A stretch of 64,000 bases of DNA from Arsukibacterium sp. UBA3155 (lineage in GTDB: Bacteria > Pseudomonadota > Gammaproteobacteria > Enterobacterales > Alteromonadaceae). Position 1 is the first letter of the stretch. Each line of letters begins with the position of its first letter. Position numbers and translations under genes: made by a program. The stretch lies in the NCBI GenBank assembly GCA_002364615.1, contig DEYP01000025.1, forward strand, positions 1-64,000, in the 5' to 3' direction. Shown here piece by piece: positions 1 to 9,700 of this stretch. The notes under the pieces are model-generated. The model made no database searches and was not told the DNA's origin. It saw only the letters and a list, made by a program, of their open reading frames with translations.

Positions 1-43
1 GCCGCCAGCGTTCAATCTGAGCCATGATCAAACTCTTCAATTA
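1..43 (-). rRNA. 16S ribosomal RNA, 5' end only (partial)
   Basis: The reverse complement carries the universal 16S 5' sequence (AATTGAAGAGTTTGATCATG, then GCTCAGATTGAACGCTGGCG). The gene runs off the left edge, so only about 43 nucleotides are present. The mature 5' end is placed at 42-43 by comparison with the E. coli start. The promoters and boxA upstream (168-492) confirm that this is the start of an rrn operon. Confidence 0.97.
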
Positions 44-167
44 AAGTTTTTTCGGAACCGACGTTCCAGCTCAGCATTACTGACTAAATCTTACATTTGG
101 TCACTCATACTGATTTTTTCGTTTTACACGAACATCATCATAAGTGCCCACACAGATAATTGATTGC

Positions 168-182
168 TAATTGTTAAAGAGC
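168..182 (-). promoter_or_regulatory. boxA antitermination element of the rrn leader
   Basis: The minus strand reads GCTCTTTAACAATTA, a close match to the gammaproteobacterial rrn boxA core TGCTCTTTAACA, which recruits NusB/S10 so that the rRNA transcript resists Rho. It lies about 125 bp before mature 16S, a normal place. Confidence 0.85.
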
Positions 183-213
183 GTGCTTCAAACTCGTTTG
201 AAGCGGGAGGCGT

Positions 214-241
214 ATGTTACACTTCCCAGATTTTAAGTCAA
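214..241 (-). promoter_or_regulatory. rRNA promoter, proximal
   Basis: On the minus strand -35 TTGACT (236-241) and -10 TAACAT (214-219) are 16 bp apart. They are followed by the GC-rich discriminator ACGCCTCCCGC, typical of stringently controlled rRNA promoters. Confidence 0.8.
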
Positions 242-354
242 GCGTGATGATTTATCTTTTTACCAAACACATCATCACGATTGACTCTTTCACTATTTGG
301 TACTGCTAACATCGCATTTCAGGGCTTTCGTTACCACCCTGAAGCGAGGGCGCC

Positions 355-382
355 ATTTTAGTGATTTAAACCTGACTGTCAA
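355..382 (-). promoter_or_regulatory. rRNA promoter, middle
   Basis: On the minus strand -35 TTGACA (377-382) and -10 TAAAAT (355-360) have a 16 bp spacer. The discriminator GGCGCCCTCGC is GC-rich, as expected for ppGpp/DksA-sensitive promoters. Confidence 0.8.
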
Positions 383-464
383 GCGTCTTTTTGAAAGATT
401 TTTGCAATCCGGCTTATCTCACCTGAGGCGCTACTTTCGCAGCGCTCCGCATGACATGGCGCGC

Positions 465-492
465 ATTATAGAGAGTTCAGCTGTGGGTGCAA
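465..492 (-). promoter_or_regulatory. rRNA promoter, distal
   Basis: On the minus strand -35 TTGCAC (487-492) and a perfect -10 TATAAT (465-470) have a 16 bp spacer. The discriminator is GCGCGCC. An AT-rich tract (about 494-510) directly upstream of the -35 is placed like an UP element. Confidence 0.85.
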
Positions 493-580
493 GGGTTAAT
501 CAATTAAAAACATGCAGAACACGATTGTTCGCGCAAAAAGCAAACGATTTAGCGAAAACACCTACAAATTATGCCTGTTT

Positions 581-1705
581 CTAACCCAGGCCAACAACGA
601 TAGCAGCTTTAAGCCGTTTTTTACCATAGCTGAAAGCTTTGCTAAACACCTTGTACTCAATTGGAATATATTGTCGCTCTGCTGTCGACAACCAGGGAAT
701 GTCGGCTGTGTCAGGATCGTTTATATAGATAAAATTATCATCGGCCGCGCACACTACTACCCAATGCGGCGCTTTGCTCTTATCAAATTGCCAGGTACTG
801 ATCAGAGCAATGATAAGCTTATCTTGTTGCAGATACCGCTTAATTGCACTAACCGTAAGCTCAGCATGATGAACTGTGACACCTTGCTGCTCCGTTTGTT
901 GCCTGAAAGAGTCATGAACCCGTTGCAGAACCGCTTTTTTTACCTCACTTCTAACACTGTCACCAAACAACAAGCCATCATTGTTCAGATAAACTTCGGC
1001 AGAAAACCCTCTGCGATGCGCCGCCAGTGCTAATCCTCTCGGACCACAGCCGCCATGGCCACTGGTCATAAAGATGGTAGTGGCCTCCCGCCATAGCTCG
1101 ATTTCATGCTGATAAGGGTTAAACAAGCCCGGCTTAAAATAATTAAAAGCCATTAATAAACTGGCTGGCCCACAGGTAAATGGAGTGGTTTGGGCGATGT
1201 ACGGAACCTGACGGGTACCCGAGTCACGCTTAAACTGGATCACTTGCTTCTGCATACAGATTGCATCTGAATGATCTTCATAGAAGTCATGCTTTATTGC
1301 AAACTCATGGTACTGCAACTTCTTATAAAGTTTTATTGCCGCCTCATTATCTTTGCGTACCTCTAAACGCAGCAATGCACAATGCCGGTTAGCTGCCTGG
1401 ACCTCTGCTTCCGCCATCAGCTTTTCAGCAAAGCCCCGCTGCCTGAATGCAGGATCCACAGCTATTGAATACAACCGCGCCAGACTGGTGCCTCTGCGGT
1501 AGATTAACAAAAAGTATCCTGCCAGCGTGTCGCCCACTTCAAGCACAAGCAAGTCACTACGTTTTTCAGTAATAAAACGCCTGAAACTACGCACACTTAA
1601 TCTGTCTGAACTAAAGCAACGTTGTTCTATAAACTGTAAAGCAGCAACATCAGCCAGCATCGCAGGTCGTAATCTGATATCGTTCGCCTGTTCTGACTTA
1701 ACCAT
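581..1705 (-). CDS. GNAT acetyltransferase fused to a C39-like peptidase domain
   Basis: A two-domain cytoplasmic protein of 374 residues. Residues about 10-150 are a GNAT fold with the acetyl-CoA loop QRGFAEKL near 89-96. Residues about 165-370 resemble the C39-like papain fold: TPFTCGPASL puts the presumed nucleophile at Cys178, and the HWVVV segment followed by NDPD could supply His and Asp. It has no signal peptide or membrane segment. It is divergent from the RimK-type ligase at 1866, with 160 bp between starts. As I recall, this fusion beside RimK genes is a known neighbourhood predicted to make or process peptide tags. The substrate is unknown. The family call is firm; the function is inference. 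Confidence 0.85.
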   Translation of the reverse strand: MVKSEQANDIRLRPAMLADVAALQFIEQRCFSSDRLSVRSFRRFITEKRSDLLVLEVGDTLAGYFLLIYRRGTSLARLYSIAVDPAFRQRGFAEKLMAEAEVQAANRHCALLRLEVRKDNEAAIKLYKKLQYHEFAIKHDFYEDHSDAICMQKQVIQFKRDSGTRQVPYIAQTTPFTCGPASLLMAFNYFKPGLFNPYQHEIELWREATTIFMTSGHGGCGPRGLALAAHRRGFSAEVYLNNDGLLFGDSVRSEVKKAVLQRVHDSFRQQTEQQGVTVHHAELTVSAIKRYLQQDKLIIALISTWQFDKSKAPHWVVVCAADDNFIYINDPDTADIPWLSTAERQYIPIEYKVFSKAFSYGKKRLKAAIVVGLG

Positions 1706-1865
1706 ACACTTTTACCCTTAACATCATTCTTAATAGCAACCTAAATACATCACAACAGTTATGCGTTTGAAATGCCAGTAAGAAATTCTGATGCTATGCT
1801 GAAAATAAATTTGCTGTCTTTCACTGCCATAATCAGTCAGGCTTGACATGCTAACAGGAGGCAAC

Positions 1866-3332
1866 ATGGCGAAACTGATAATAATAGTAGATAAAGCTCA
1901 GGACTGGGCACCTTTTCATCAATATGACGGTGTAATGAGTTTACCCGCTTACCTTAAGTGGTCTGCCAAACAAAAACAGCGTGTGCGGGTGATTAACCTG
2001 TGTCGCCAGTCACACTATTTGGGAAGCGGCTACTATTGTTCCCTACTGGCCGAGGCCCGTGGGCATAATGTAATGCCATCGGTGCGGGCATTTAATAAAT
2101 TTAATCGCCATGAAATTGCAGATATCGCCGACGAAGTGCCATTGGCATTGCTGCAACAGCTGAACAAAGACCTGGCTGAAGAAACCGCAAGCCAGCTGAC
2201 GTTTAATATTTACTTTGGGGAGACAGAGCATAAAGCTTTAAAAAAGGTTGCCTCCTATCTGTTTGAAGCTTTTCCGGTACCTATCCTCAGAGTGGAACTA
2301 CAGAAAAAAGTCCGCTGGCAGGTCAAAACCCTGAAAATTGGCAGCGTAAACAAACTTACTGAAACAGAACAGAGTTTATTTGGCAATATTCTGGAGAAAT
2401 ACAGCCATAAAATATGGCGCCTGGAACCCACGAACCGCAAGTTTAAATACGACCTTGCCGTGTTAGTTGACCCAAAAGAAAAGTTTCCGCCATGCACACC
2501 AAAATCGCTGGATTTATTTGTCCGAGCTGCGAAAAAAGCGGCGATGGATGTTGAGCAAATTACCGCAAAAGATATTCACCGGTTAGCAGAATTTGATGGT
2601 CTGTTTATCCGCGAAACAACAGCAGTGAATCATCATACCTTTCATATGGCACAAAAAGCAGAGCGCGAAGGATTAGCGGTAGTGGATGATCCCAGCTCTA
2701 TTTTACGCTGTGGTAATAAAGTGTACCTTCATACTTTGTTTGAACAGCATAAGGTGCCAATGCCTGACGGTATTATGTTATTCAAGCAGGATGAAGACAA
2801 CCTGGAACGCGCAGCCGATAGTCTTGGCCTGCCGCTAGTGTTAAAAATTCCTGATGGCAGTTTTTCCCGCGGCGTAATAAAAGTAAAAACCCTGACCGAA
2901 TTACGCTCTACTCTAGTCACTCTGTTTGAACAAAGCGCTATTATCCTGGCGCAGCGGTATACCTTTACCGAATACGACTGGCGGATTGGCGTGTTGAACG
3001 GCCAGGCTATATTTGCCTGTAAGTATTTTATGGCCCGCAATCACTGGCAAATTTATAAGCATGGTAAGGCTAAAACCGAAAGTGGTGGTTTTAGCACCTG
3101 CGCAGTGAATGAAGTGCCGGCACATGTATTAGATGCAGCTATTCGTGCCTGCGCACCAATTGGTGACAGCCTTTACGGAGTAGATGTTAAACAAGACGGC
3201 GATAAAGTTTATGTAATAGAAGTAAACGACAACCCGAATATTGATGATGGTGTGGAAGACTTGCACCTGGGTAACAAACTTTACGACATCTTAGTCGAAG
3301 ACTTTATCCGTCGGATAGAACTGAAAAGATAA
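1866..3332 (+). CDS. RimK-family ATP-grasp ligase (RLAN domain type)
   Basis: About 488 residues. An N-terminal domain of roughly 180 residues is followed by an ATP-grasp domain ending in VIEVNDNPNIDDG, where Glu and Asn bind Mg-ATP. RimK relatives add amino acids, usually glutamate, to a protein or small-molecule carboxylate. This long form is not RimK itself (about 300 residues) and its substrate is unknown. The start is set at 1866 because AGGAGG (1856-1861) sits four bases before it; an upstream ATG at 1848 has no ribosome site. Its divergent neighbour is the GNAT/C39-like fusion, which suggests a joint modification and processing system. Confidence 0.85.
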   Translation: MAKLIIIVDKAQDWAPFHQYDGVMSLPAYLKWSAKQKQRVRVINLCRQSHYLGSGYYCSLLAEARGHNVMPSVRAFNKFNRHEIADIADEVPLALLQQLNKDLAEETASQLTFNIYFGETEHKALKKVASYLFEAFPVPILRVELQKKVRWQVKTLKIGSVNKLTETEQSLFGNILEKYSHKIWRLEPTNRKFKYDLAVLVDPKEKFPPCTPKSLDLFVRAAKKAAMDVEQITAKDIHRLAEFDGLFIRETTAVNHHTFHMAQKAEREGLAVVDDPSSILRCGNKVYLHTLFEQHKVPMPDGIMLFKQDEDNLERAADSLGLPLVLKIPDGSFSRGVIKVKTLTELRSTLVTLFEQSAIILAQRYTFTEYDWRIGVLNGQAIFACKYFMARNHWQIYKHGKAKTESGGFSTCAVNEVPAHVLDAAIRACAPIGDSLYGVDVKQDGDKVYVIEVNDNPNIDDGVEDLHLGNKLYDILVEDFIRRIELKR

Positions 3333-3337
3333 ATTAA

Positions 3338-3513
3338 GAGGGATGCCTGCACGGATTGCAGGCACATAAAACTGACGGGATCAGTTTTAGACAGCTTCAG
3401 CTGGCCTGCGTAGCAGGTATTTACCATGGATGGTAAAAACACAAAAGCGCCGGGAGTGCTTTTGGACAGCCTAAGGCTGGTCCCGAGGGATGCCTGCACG
3501 GATTGCAGGCACA
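3338..3513. repeat. Array of short hairpins with a 29-bp direct repeat
   Basis: A 29-bp sequence beginning GAGGGATGCCTGC occurs at 3338-3366 and identically at 3485-3513. Between them lie more hairpins: 3368-3388 (loop CGGGA), 3420-3437 (loop TGGA) and 3443-3463 (loop includes CCGGGAG); the 29-mer itself folds with loop CGGAT. The loops share a (C/T)GG(G/A) core while the stems differ, so the array looks modular. It lies between the RimK-like stop and the tRNA terminator. Reading frames cross it on both strands, but I regard them as by-products of the repeats. Confidence 0.75.
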
Positions 3514-3535
3514 AAAAAACCGGCCTTGGCCGGTT
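3513..3535 (-). terminator. Intrinsic terminator of tRNA-Leu
   Basis: On the minus strand an 8-bp stem AACCGGCC/GGCCGGTT (3518-3525 and 3528-3535) is followed by a run of seven T (3519-3513). It starts five bases beyond the CCA end of the tRNA. Confidence 0.85.
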
Positions 3536-3539
3536 AATT

Positions 3540-3625
3540 TGGTGCAGATGGAGAGACTCGAACTCTCACGCCTTGTGGGCACAAACACCTGAAGCTTGCG
3601 TGTCTACCAATTCCACCACATCTGC
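3540..3625 (-). tRNA. tRNA-Leu, anticodon CAG
   Basis: An 86-nt tRNA with a long variable arm. The acceptor stem GCAGATG pairs with CATCTGC, followed by A and an encoded CCA (3540-3542). The anticodon stem-loop CAAGC-TTCAGGT-GTTTG shows anticodon CAG, reading CUG. The T arm contains GTTCGAGTC. It has its own promoter (3661-3688) and terminator. Confidence 0.97.
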
Positions 3626-3660
3626 GTTATGTTTTGCACCAGGTGCCTAACATGGCGAGC

Positions 3661-3688
3661 AGTATAGCGATTCAAAATAACTAGTCAA
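3661..3688 (-). promoter_or_regulatory. Promoter of tRNA-Leu
   Basis: On the minus strand -35 TTGACT (3683-3688) and -10 TATACT (3661-3666) have a 16 bp spacer and a GC-rich discriminator (GCTCGCC). This is the usual layout for a stable-RNA promoter. It lies about 35 bp upstream of the mature tRNA. Confidence 0.8.
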
Positions 3689-3751
3689 CTATTGAATTCA
3701 ACTATTCTGCTCGTTTTTATCCGTTCGCTTATTTGCTGAGCAAGGCGCTAT

Positions 3752-4699
3752 TTATTTCGCCTTTTTAAGCAAGCCAATTTCCTCTAAACGCTGCATTAAA
3801 TAGTCGTTAGAGTTTATAGGCTCTGGATAACGGTTTGGCCGTTCTGCACTAATACAACTATCCAGTGTTTCAATTACATAGTCCGGATTAGGGTGCATAA
3901 AGAACGGGATCGAATATCGTGGCTCGCCCGCGGCCATACCGGCCGGATTTACTACCCGATGAGTGGTAGAAGGCAACACATGGTTAGTTAAGCGCTGAAG
4001 CATATCGCCAATGTTGACCACTATGGTGCCTTCAATGGTCGTTACCGGTAACCAGCTGCCATCACGACGCAGGATTTCCAGGCCTGCTTCGTTAGAGCCA
4101 ACCAATAAGGTAATCAGGTTAATATCTTCATGCTGGCCGGCCCGAATAGATTCCGTGGAGGTATCCTTAATTGGCGGATAGTGAATAGGCCGCAAGATGG
4201 AGTTACCGTAATCTACTTTATCAGCAAAATACTGCTGTGGCTGGCCAAGGTATAACGCTAACGCCTCCAACACCCGATTGCCTAACTTTTCCAGCTCAGC
4301 AAATAAGGTGTAAGTGGCCTCTTTAAAGCCAGGCACTTCAGCAGGCCAGATATTCGGGTATAAGCTGGGGTGCGGTGCCGGACCTTCCAGCTCGCGACCA
4401 ACGTGCCAGAACTCTTTTAAATCAGGATGATTAGAGTCTTTAGCTTTTTCGACCCCAACGGCGGTATAACCCCTGGCACCGCCCTGCCCTGGTTTATGAT
4501 ATTTGGTCTTCACCTCGGTCGGTAACGCGAAAAACTGCTTAATCGCGCTGTAAGTATTTGCTACCACTTCGTCTGGAATACCGTGGCCACTAATGCCGCA
4601 GAATCCAAACTCAGTGTAGGCCTTGCCAATTTCGGCAACAAAGTTATCTTTGTCGGTGGCAAACCGTCTTATATCTAACGTTGGAACTTGCTGTGTCAT
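3752..4699 (-). CDS. 2-oxoglutarate/Fe(II) oxygenase, isopenicillin N synthase-like family
   Basis: A cytoplasmic protein of 315 residues with the N-terminal DIOX_N region and a C-terminal jelly roll. The iron ligands are visible as His190 and Asp192 (QHEDIN) and His247 (TTHRVV). Arg261 and Ser263 (PRYSIP) would bind 2-oxoglutarate. Family members hydroxylate or oxidise small molecules. It is the last gene of a tight operon after uridine kinase and a nucleoside transporter (16 bp gap), so a nucleoside, pyrimidine base or related compound is a reasonable guess for substrate. Thymine 7-hydroxylase and relatives belong to the same superfamily. The exact reaction is not known. Confidence 0.85.
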   Translation of the reverse strand: MTQQVPTLDIRRFATDKDNFVAEIGKAYTEFGFCGISGHGIPDEVVANTYSAIKQFFALPTEVKTKYHKPGQGGARGYTAVGVEKAKDSNHPDLKEFWHVGRELEGPAPHPSLYPNIWPAEVPGFKEATYTLFAELEKLGNRVLEALALYLGQPQQYFADKVDYGNSILRPIHYPPIKDTSTESIRAGQHEDINLITLLVGSNEAGLEILRRDGSWLPVTTIEGTIVVNIGDMLQRLTNHVLPSTTHRVVNPAGMAAGEPRYSIPFFMHPNPDYVIETLDSCISAERPNRYPEPINSNDYLMQRLEEIGLLKKAK

Positions 4700-4715
4700 A
4701 TAAAAGACCTGTTTT

Positions 4716-5924
4716 TTAGCCTAAGGAAAAAAAGAACCCTGCAATTGCAGCGCTCATTAAGTTAGCTAATGTTGCAGCAAGCAGCGCTTTTAAGCCCAGC
4801 TCAGCAATATCAGCCCGACGACCTGGCGCCATACCACCCAGCCCGCCTAATAAAATAGCAATTGAAGAAAAGTTAGCAAAACCACACAGGGCAATTGTCA
4901 CGATTACCTGAGTATGGGCACTTAGCTGTTCTTTCACCTGCACAAAGTCGAGGTATGCGACAAATTCATTAATAACTAATTTCTGGCCAATAAAACTGCC
5001 CGCTAAACGCGCTTCATCCCAGGATACGCCAAGAATAAACGCCAGCGGCTGGAACACATAACCGAATATCAGTTGCAGCGTCAGGTTCTCCATGCCAAAC
5101 CAGCTACCAACGCCACCAACAATACCGTTAACCAGGGCAATTAAACCAACAAAGGCCAGTAACATAGCACCAACATTCAGCGCAAGTTGCATACCACTGG
5201 ACGCGCCAGCCGCTGCGGCATCGATAACATTCGTATGCGGTTTTTCCGTGCTTATTTCGGTTAATTCATTCTTCGGTTGTTCGGTTTCAGGCAATATTAT
5301 TTTGGCCATTAAAAAGCCACCAGGGGCGGCCATAAAGCTGGCCGCTATCAGGTATTTAAGTTCAATACCTAAACCGGCATACCCTGCCAGCACTGAGCCG
5401 GCTACTGATGCAAGCCCCCCCACCATTACGGCAAATAGTTCTGAACGGGTCATTGTTGGAATAAAGGGCCTGACCACTAATGGAGCTTCAGTTTGACCAA
5501 CAAAAATATTGGCAGCTGCCGACATCGATTCTGGCCGGCTGGTGCCGAGTAATTTTTGTAAACCACCGCCGATTAACCGGATAACCCAGCTCATTAAACC
5601 AATATGGTACAACACCGCAATTAACGAAGAGAAAAAGATAATAATCGTTAGTACGTGAATGGCGAATATAAAGCCCTGAGAAAAGCTCCCTAAATCACCG
5701 AACAAGAACAGTATGCCCGCGTTGGCATATCCAATAACATTGGCGACAACCTGCGACACGCGGTACAACACGTCCTGACCAAAAGGCACATAAAGTACAA
5801 AAGCACCAATCACCAACTGAATAGCAAAAGCCCCGCCTACCGTGCGCCAGTTGATACGATTGCGATGTGCAGATGCAGCAAACGCCACCAGTAATAAGGC
5901 AAAAATGCCCACTAATCCCATCAT
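4716..5924 (-). CDS. Concentrative nucleoside transporter (CNT/NupC family)
   Basis: An inner-membrane protein of 402 residues with about ten hydrophobic segments, the usual size of bacterial CNT carriers. Family motifs are visible: [10 protein letters not shown] in the first re-entrant half, NEFVAYLDF, and [11 protein letters not shown] in the second half. CNT proteins import nucleosides with Na+ or H+. Twenty bases separate it from udk upstream, and the oxygenase follows closely, so uridine or cytidine entering here would meet the kinase at once. The substrate range cannot be read from sequence. Confidence 0.93.
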   Translation of the reverse strand: MMGLVGIFALLLVAFAASAHRNRINWRTVGGAFAIQLVIGAFVLYVPFGQDVLYRVSQVVANVIGYANAGILFLFGDLGSFSQGFIFAIHVLTIIIFFSSLIAVLYHIGLMSWVIRLIGGGLQKLLGTSRPESMSAAANIFVGQTEAPLVVRPFIPTMTRSELFAVMVGGLASVAGSVLAGYAGLGIELKYLIAASFMAAPGGFLMAKIILPETEQPKNELTEISTEKPHTNVIDAAAAGASSGMQLALNVGAMLLAFVGLIALVNGIVGGVGSWFGMENLTLQLIFGYVFQPLAFILGVSWDEARLAGSFIGQKLVINEFVAYLDFVQVKEQLSAHTQVIVTIALCGFANFSSIAILLGGLGGMAPGRRADIAELGLKALLAATLANLMSAAIAGFFFSLG

Positions 5925-5944
5925 ATGTTATTCCCTGATTATTA

Positions 5945-6577
5945 TTATTCTGCCAGTAACTGGCGAATTTTTGCTTTTATAATATCGATTGCAATCTGAT
6001 TTTTACCACCGCGGGTAACCACTAAATCAGCATATTGCTTAGACGGTGCGATAAACTCGAAAAAAGCGGGCCGTACGGTTGTTTCATATTGTTCAGTAAC
6101 AGATGCCAGGCTTCTGCCGCGATCTTCTAAATCACGCTTAATTCGCCTTAGCAGACAAATATCCAGCGGCGTATCCATAAATACACTGATATCAAACTGC
6201 CCGCGCAGCTTTTCATCATTCAGCAGTAAAATACCCTCTACCAGTATAACTTTGGCGGCCTGCACTTTTATAGACTCATCCAGCCGGGTATGTAATTTGT
6301 AACTGTACTGCGGCATTTCAATACTTTGACCAGCACGCAAGCGCTGCAAGTGCTCAACCAGTAAGCTATGTTCAAACGCAGAAGGATGATCGTAATTAGT
6401 CAGGATCCGCTGATCAAAAGACAGATGGCTTTGGTCACGGTAATAAGCATCTTCCGATAAAATAGCAATACGCTCGCCGCCCAGTTCAGCAACCAACTCC
6501 TGATAAACGGTTGACGCAAATAAACTTTTACCAGATGCAGAGGCACCCGCAATAGCAATAATAGTATTTTTAGCCAC
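5945..6577 (-). CDS. udk: Uridine kinase
   Basis: A 210-residue P-loop kinase that phosphorylates uridine and cytidine to UMP and CMP in pyrimidine salvage. The Walker A motif GASASGKS lies near residues 10-17, and LSEDAYYRD and [10 protein letters not shown] are typical of Udk. The length matches E. coli Udk (213). The start is GTG at 6577. It is the first gene of the operon with the CNT transporter and the 2OG oxygenase. An upstream terminator (6651-6680) isolates the operon from the TonB receptor gene. Confidence 0.95.
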   Translation of the reverse strand: MAKNTIIAIAGASASGKSLFASTVYQELVAELGGERIAILSEDAYYRDQSHLSFDQRILTNYDHPSAFEHSLLVEHLQRLRAGQSIEMPQYSYKLHTRLDESIKVQAAKVILVEGILLLNDEKLRGQFDISVFMDTPLDICLLRRIKRDLEDRGRSLASVTEQYETTVRPAFFEFIAPSKQYADLVVTRGGKNQIAIDIIKAKIRQLLAE

Positions 6578-6650
6578 AACATCGCCTACTTTGTGGAAAA
6601 CAGCTGGCGATTATCGCTAATAATGCAGCAGATAGAAATAAAAACAGCTA

Positions 6651-6680
6651 AAAAAAATGCCCGCGTTACGCGGGCATTTT
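6651..6680 (-). terminator. Intrinsic terminator after the TonB receptor gene
   Basis: A 12-bp perfect stem (AAAATGCCCGCG, 6654-6665, with 6669-6680) and a 3-base loop. In minus-strand reading a T run (6657-6651) follows. It lies 21 bp beyond the receptor stop codon. Confidence 0.9.
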
Positions 6681-6700
6681 AGTTTTTAGCTTAACTAATC

Positions 6701-9700
6701 TTAGAAGCGGTAGCTTACACCTACTTTCAAACGCCAGGTTGAATCATCAACATAAAACGTATCAAAGTTGTTAGTATTGGTTGAAGGGTTACCATAAACA
6801 TACTGACGGGTTTCCGGGTCAACAGTAAACTCAACCAGTTCAGTAGTACCGAAGTTACTACCGTACACCTTGCCCTTGCTGCTATCTATCAGATTCAAGA
6901 AGTTATCTATTGTCAGGTAGACCATACCTTTGTGGCCTTCTTTAAAGCCTGGTACTTCCTGACGGATGCTTAAATCCAGGGTCGTTACCCAAGGAGTTGT
7001 ATTGACACCTTTTGGTAAATAACCACCCGCATACTGGTTTAACCCAAGCTGGTTAATGGTATTGAAGAACGTAGCTTCAGCTGCTGCTGAAACAAACCGT
7101 ACATTAGGATCACCTTGCGTTGGAATATAAGGCAGGAACGAATCATTAAACGTACCTGGGCTTATTAGGCCATATGGGTCACTACCCGGACCAGAACGCC
7201 CATCTAAATCAGCGCCATCGGCATAATAGGTTATTGGCTTACCTGAACGGCGCTCAAAGAACATATTAATGTTGGTGTTATAGCCTTCAAAGAACTGATG
7301 CTCATAACCAAAGTTAATAACAAAGCGATGCTCAGTTTCAAAGGTTGAACGGCCAACAACTGCCTCATTACGGTTTATTGCAGTATTAAAGCCATAGTTG
7401 CTGGAAGCAGTAGAGCTGGTACTGGTGTGCGCATCTGTAATGTCTTGATTAGTATAAGAGGTCGTTACATTGATACCATTATCCCATTTCTTGCTCAGGA
7501 TAGTGCTGAAGACAATAGAACGGCCATCTTTATCGGTATTGGTCAGCATCAGATCGCGAGTATTGCCATCTGCATCGTCATAAATGATCCGGCCACCATC
7601 AGCGGTCGTGCCATCTTCGTCACCAAACAGACTTGCGTCTTGCCAGAAAGCGGTATTTTCGCCTTTCTTGTACATTAACTCGTTTGTCCACAAGAAATCA
7701 TCACCCAACATTGGGATATCGAAGCGATAATCTGCAGCAATCTGAACGCGCCAATCGGACGGCAGCTTAAAGTTTGGATCAGTAAAGTTGGTGCTGCCAT
7801 AAGCAGTTGCATTAGCTACTGCATCTCGCAGTTCTTGTGGTACCTGAGTTAAGCTTACATTAGTGAAATCTTCACCGCTTTCTCTTGCGATACCTACACC
7901 TGGGTTAGAATAGGAATTAGATACCCATACAGTTGGCTGACCTCCGGAGAAGCGACCAACACCACCGCGAATTACTAAATCATCAAACCCATCCCATTTG
8001 AATGCCAAACGTGGTAATAAAATACCGATGCCATCCAGACTTTCGCTATTATCTAAGCCACCCGTTCTGGCCGCCATCTGATCGTTAAATAGTGGCTTAT
8101 CATCTGATGCCAGCATTTCGTAACGTAAACCTATGTCGAAAGTGAAGTTTTCATCAAAAGCCCACTCGTCATGCACATATATTGCATGTTCATCACGCAC
8201 GAACGAAGCTGCTGCATCATTCGGGTCCAAGCTGTTAGCGTTCTGGTAATCAATTGAAGCAGCAATTCTATTTTCAAAGTCTGCAAGGCTCGCAAATTCA
8301 TACTCACCCTTGGTGCGCTGTAAAAACAGGTTAAAAATGTCTAAACGCTTAAACTGATAACCAAAACTTATGCTGTGATCGCCAACCAGATAATCTGCGT
8401 CCATGCCTAAGATAAATGATTTCTTTCTTAAATCATTTGAGTGCCTGGAGTAGTCAGAACCCAGTGCAATATCACCAGAACTTGTTTCAACTAATACATC
8501 ACCAAAGTCACCAAATGATGCTTGTATAGTCGGGTTGTCAAGGTAGGTAAGGCTGAACTGGGTGGAGAAATCAGGTGTCCAGTCAGAATATAATTTAAAG
8601 GCATAATTAGAAAGCTCTTCAACCCGATTATACCAGTGCGAAGATAAGCGCAGTTCAAACGGGCTGCTGCTTTGATTCGAGGTGCGGTTACCTTTGGTAT
8701 ACTGGTAAGTAAACGCCGCACGGTGTTCATCGTTAATGTTCCAGTCTAATTTTAACAGTAACTTTTCGTCATCCGTTATCGGTGCAAGATCCCATACCCC
8801 AGGATCAACGCCGTAAACGCGCTGGGCAATATCTCTAACTGCATTATAATCAGCCAGGTTAGCTCTTGATTGGTTAGGCGCTGAACTTCCTGCCGGGCCC
8901 CACTCAATTGGCGCAGTCGCTTCGTAGTACTCGTATGATACGAAATAGAACAATTCGTCTTTTACGATAGCACCACCAAGGGTAGCGCCGTAAGTTGTTT
9001 CATCAAACTTTATAGGGATCTCGTTCGTACCGTCCTGAGGTGTACCGGCCAGGTCGTCATTCTGTGTTTCATAAAACACAGAGCCAAATAACTTATTGCC
9101 ACCTGATTTGGTTACAGCATTGATTTTTGCACCCTGAAAGCCACTGTCTTTGGCGTTAAAAGGGGAAACATCAATCGTGATTTGATCAATGGCTTCTAAA
9201 GAAATGGGTGACCGGGTAGTAGGATAACCGTTGGCATTTAAACCAAAGTCATCGTTTTGAGCAATACCATCTACACTAATGCTATTAAAGCGTGGGTTGG
9301 TGCCTGCTACGCTTAATTCACCATCTTTAGATGATAAAACTGCCAACGGATTATTACGAACGATATCTTTGATATCGCGGTTAAAACTAGGTGAATTGGC
9401 AATGTCTTCAGCACCAAAATAACTGTTGCTGCCAATGTTCTGGGCGACTATAGAACTACCAGTAACTGTAATACGTTCAACTTGCTGAGCAGACTCGACC
9501 TGAGCATTTAAGCGCAGGGTATCATCCAGCGACAGATATATATTGTTATAGGTTTTTACACCCTGAGCGCTGGTAATTGTAATTGTATATGGACCACCAA
9601 CCCGCAGGCCAGTGCTGGAGAAAGCACCAGACTGGTTAGTTACTGCCGTTGAACGGGTACCAGATGGTACATGGACAATTTCAACTTTGGCGTCGGCTAT

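Larger units (their letters stand above)
44..458 (-). other. rRNA operon leader
   Basis: About 415 nucleotides lie between the distal promoter and mature 16S. The stretch holds the boxA antitermination site and two internal promoters. I see no believable coding sequence in it; the reading frames that cross it have no ribosome site. Confidence 0.8.

Noticed and set aside
297-1033. Two open frames on the plus strand across the rRNA leader and the GNAT-C39 gene
   Set aside because: They lie over rRNA promoters or antisense to a clear gene, and have no ribosome site or family resemblance.
3281-3650. Open frames on both strands over the hairpin array and tRNA-Leu
   Set aside because: The translated sequence comes from repeats and a tRNA. 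I think such frames are often annotated as hypothetical proteins, but nothing supports expression.
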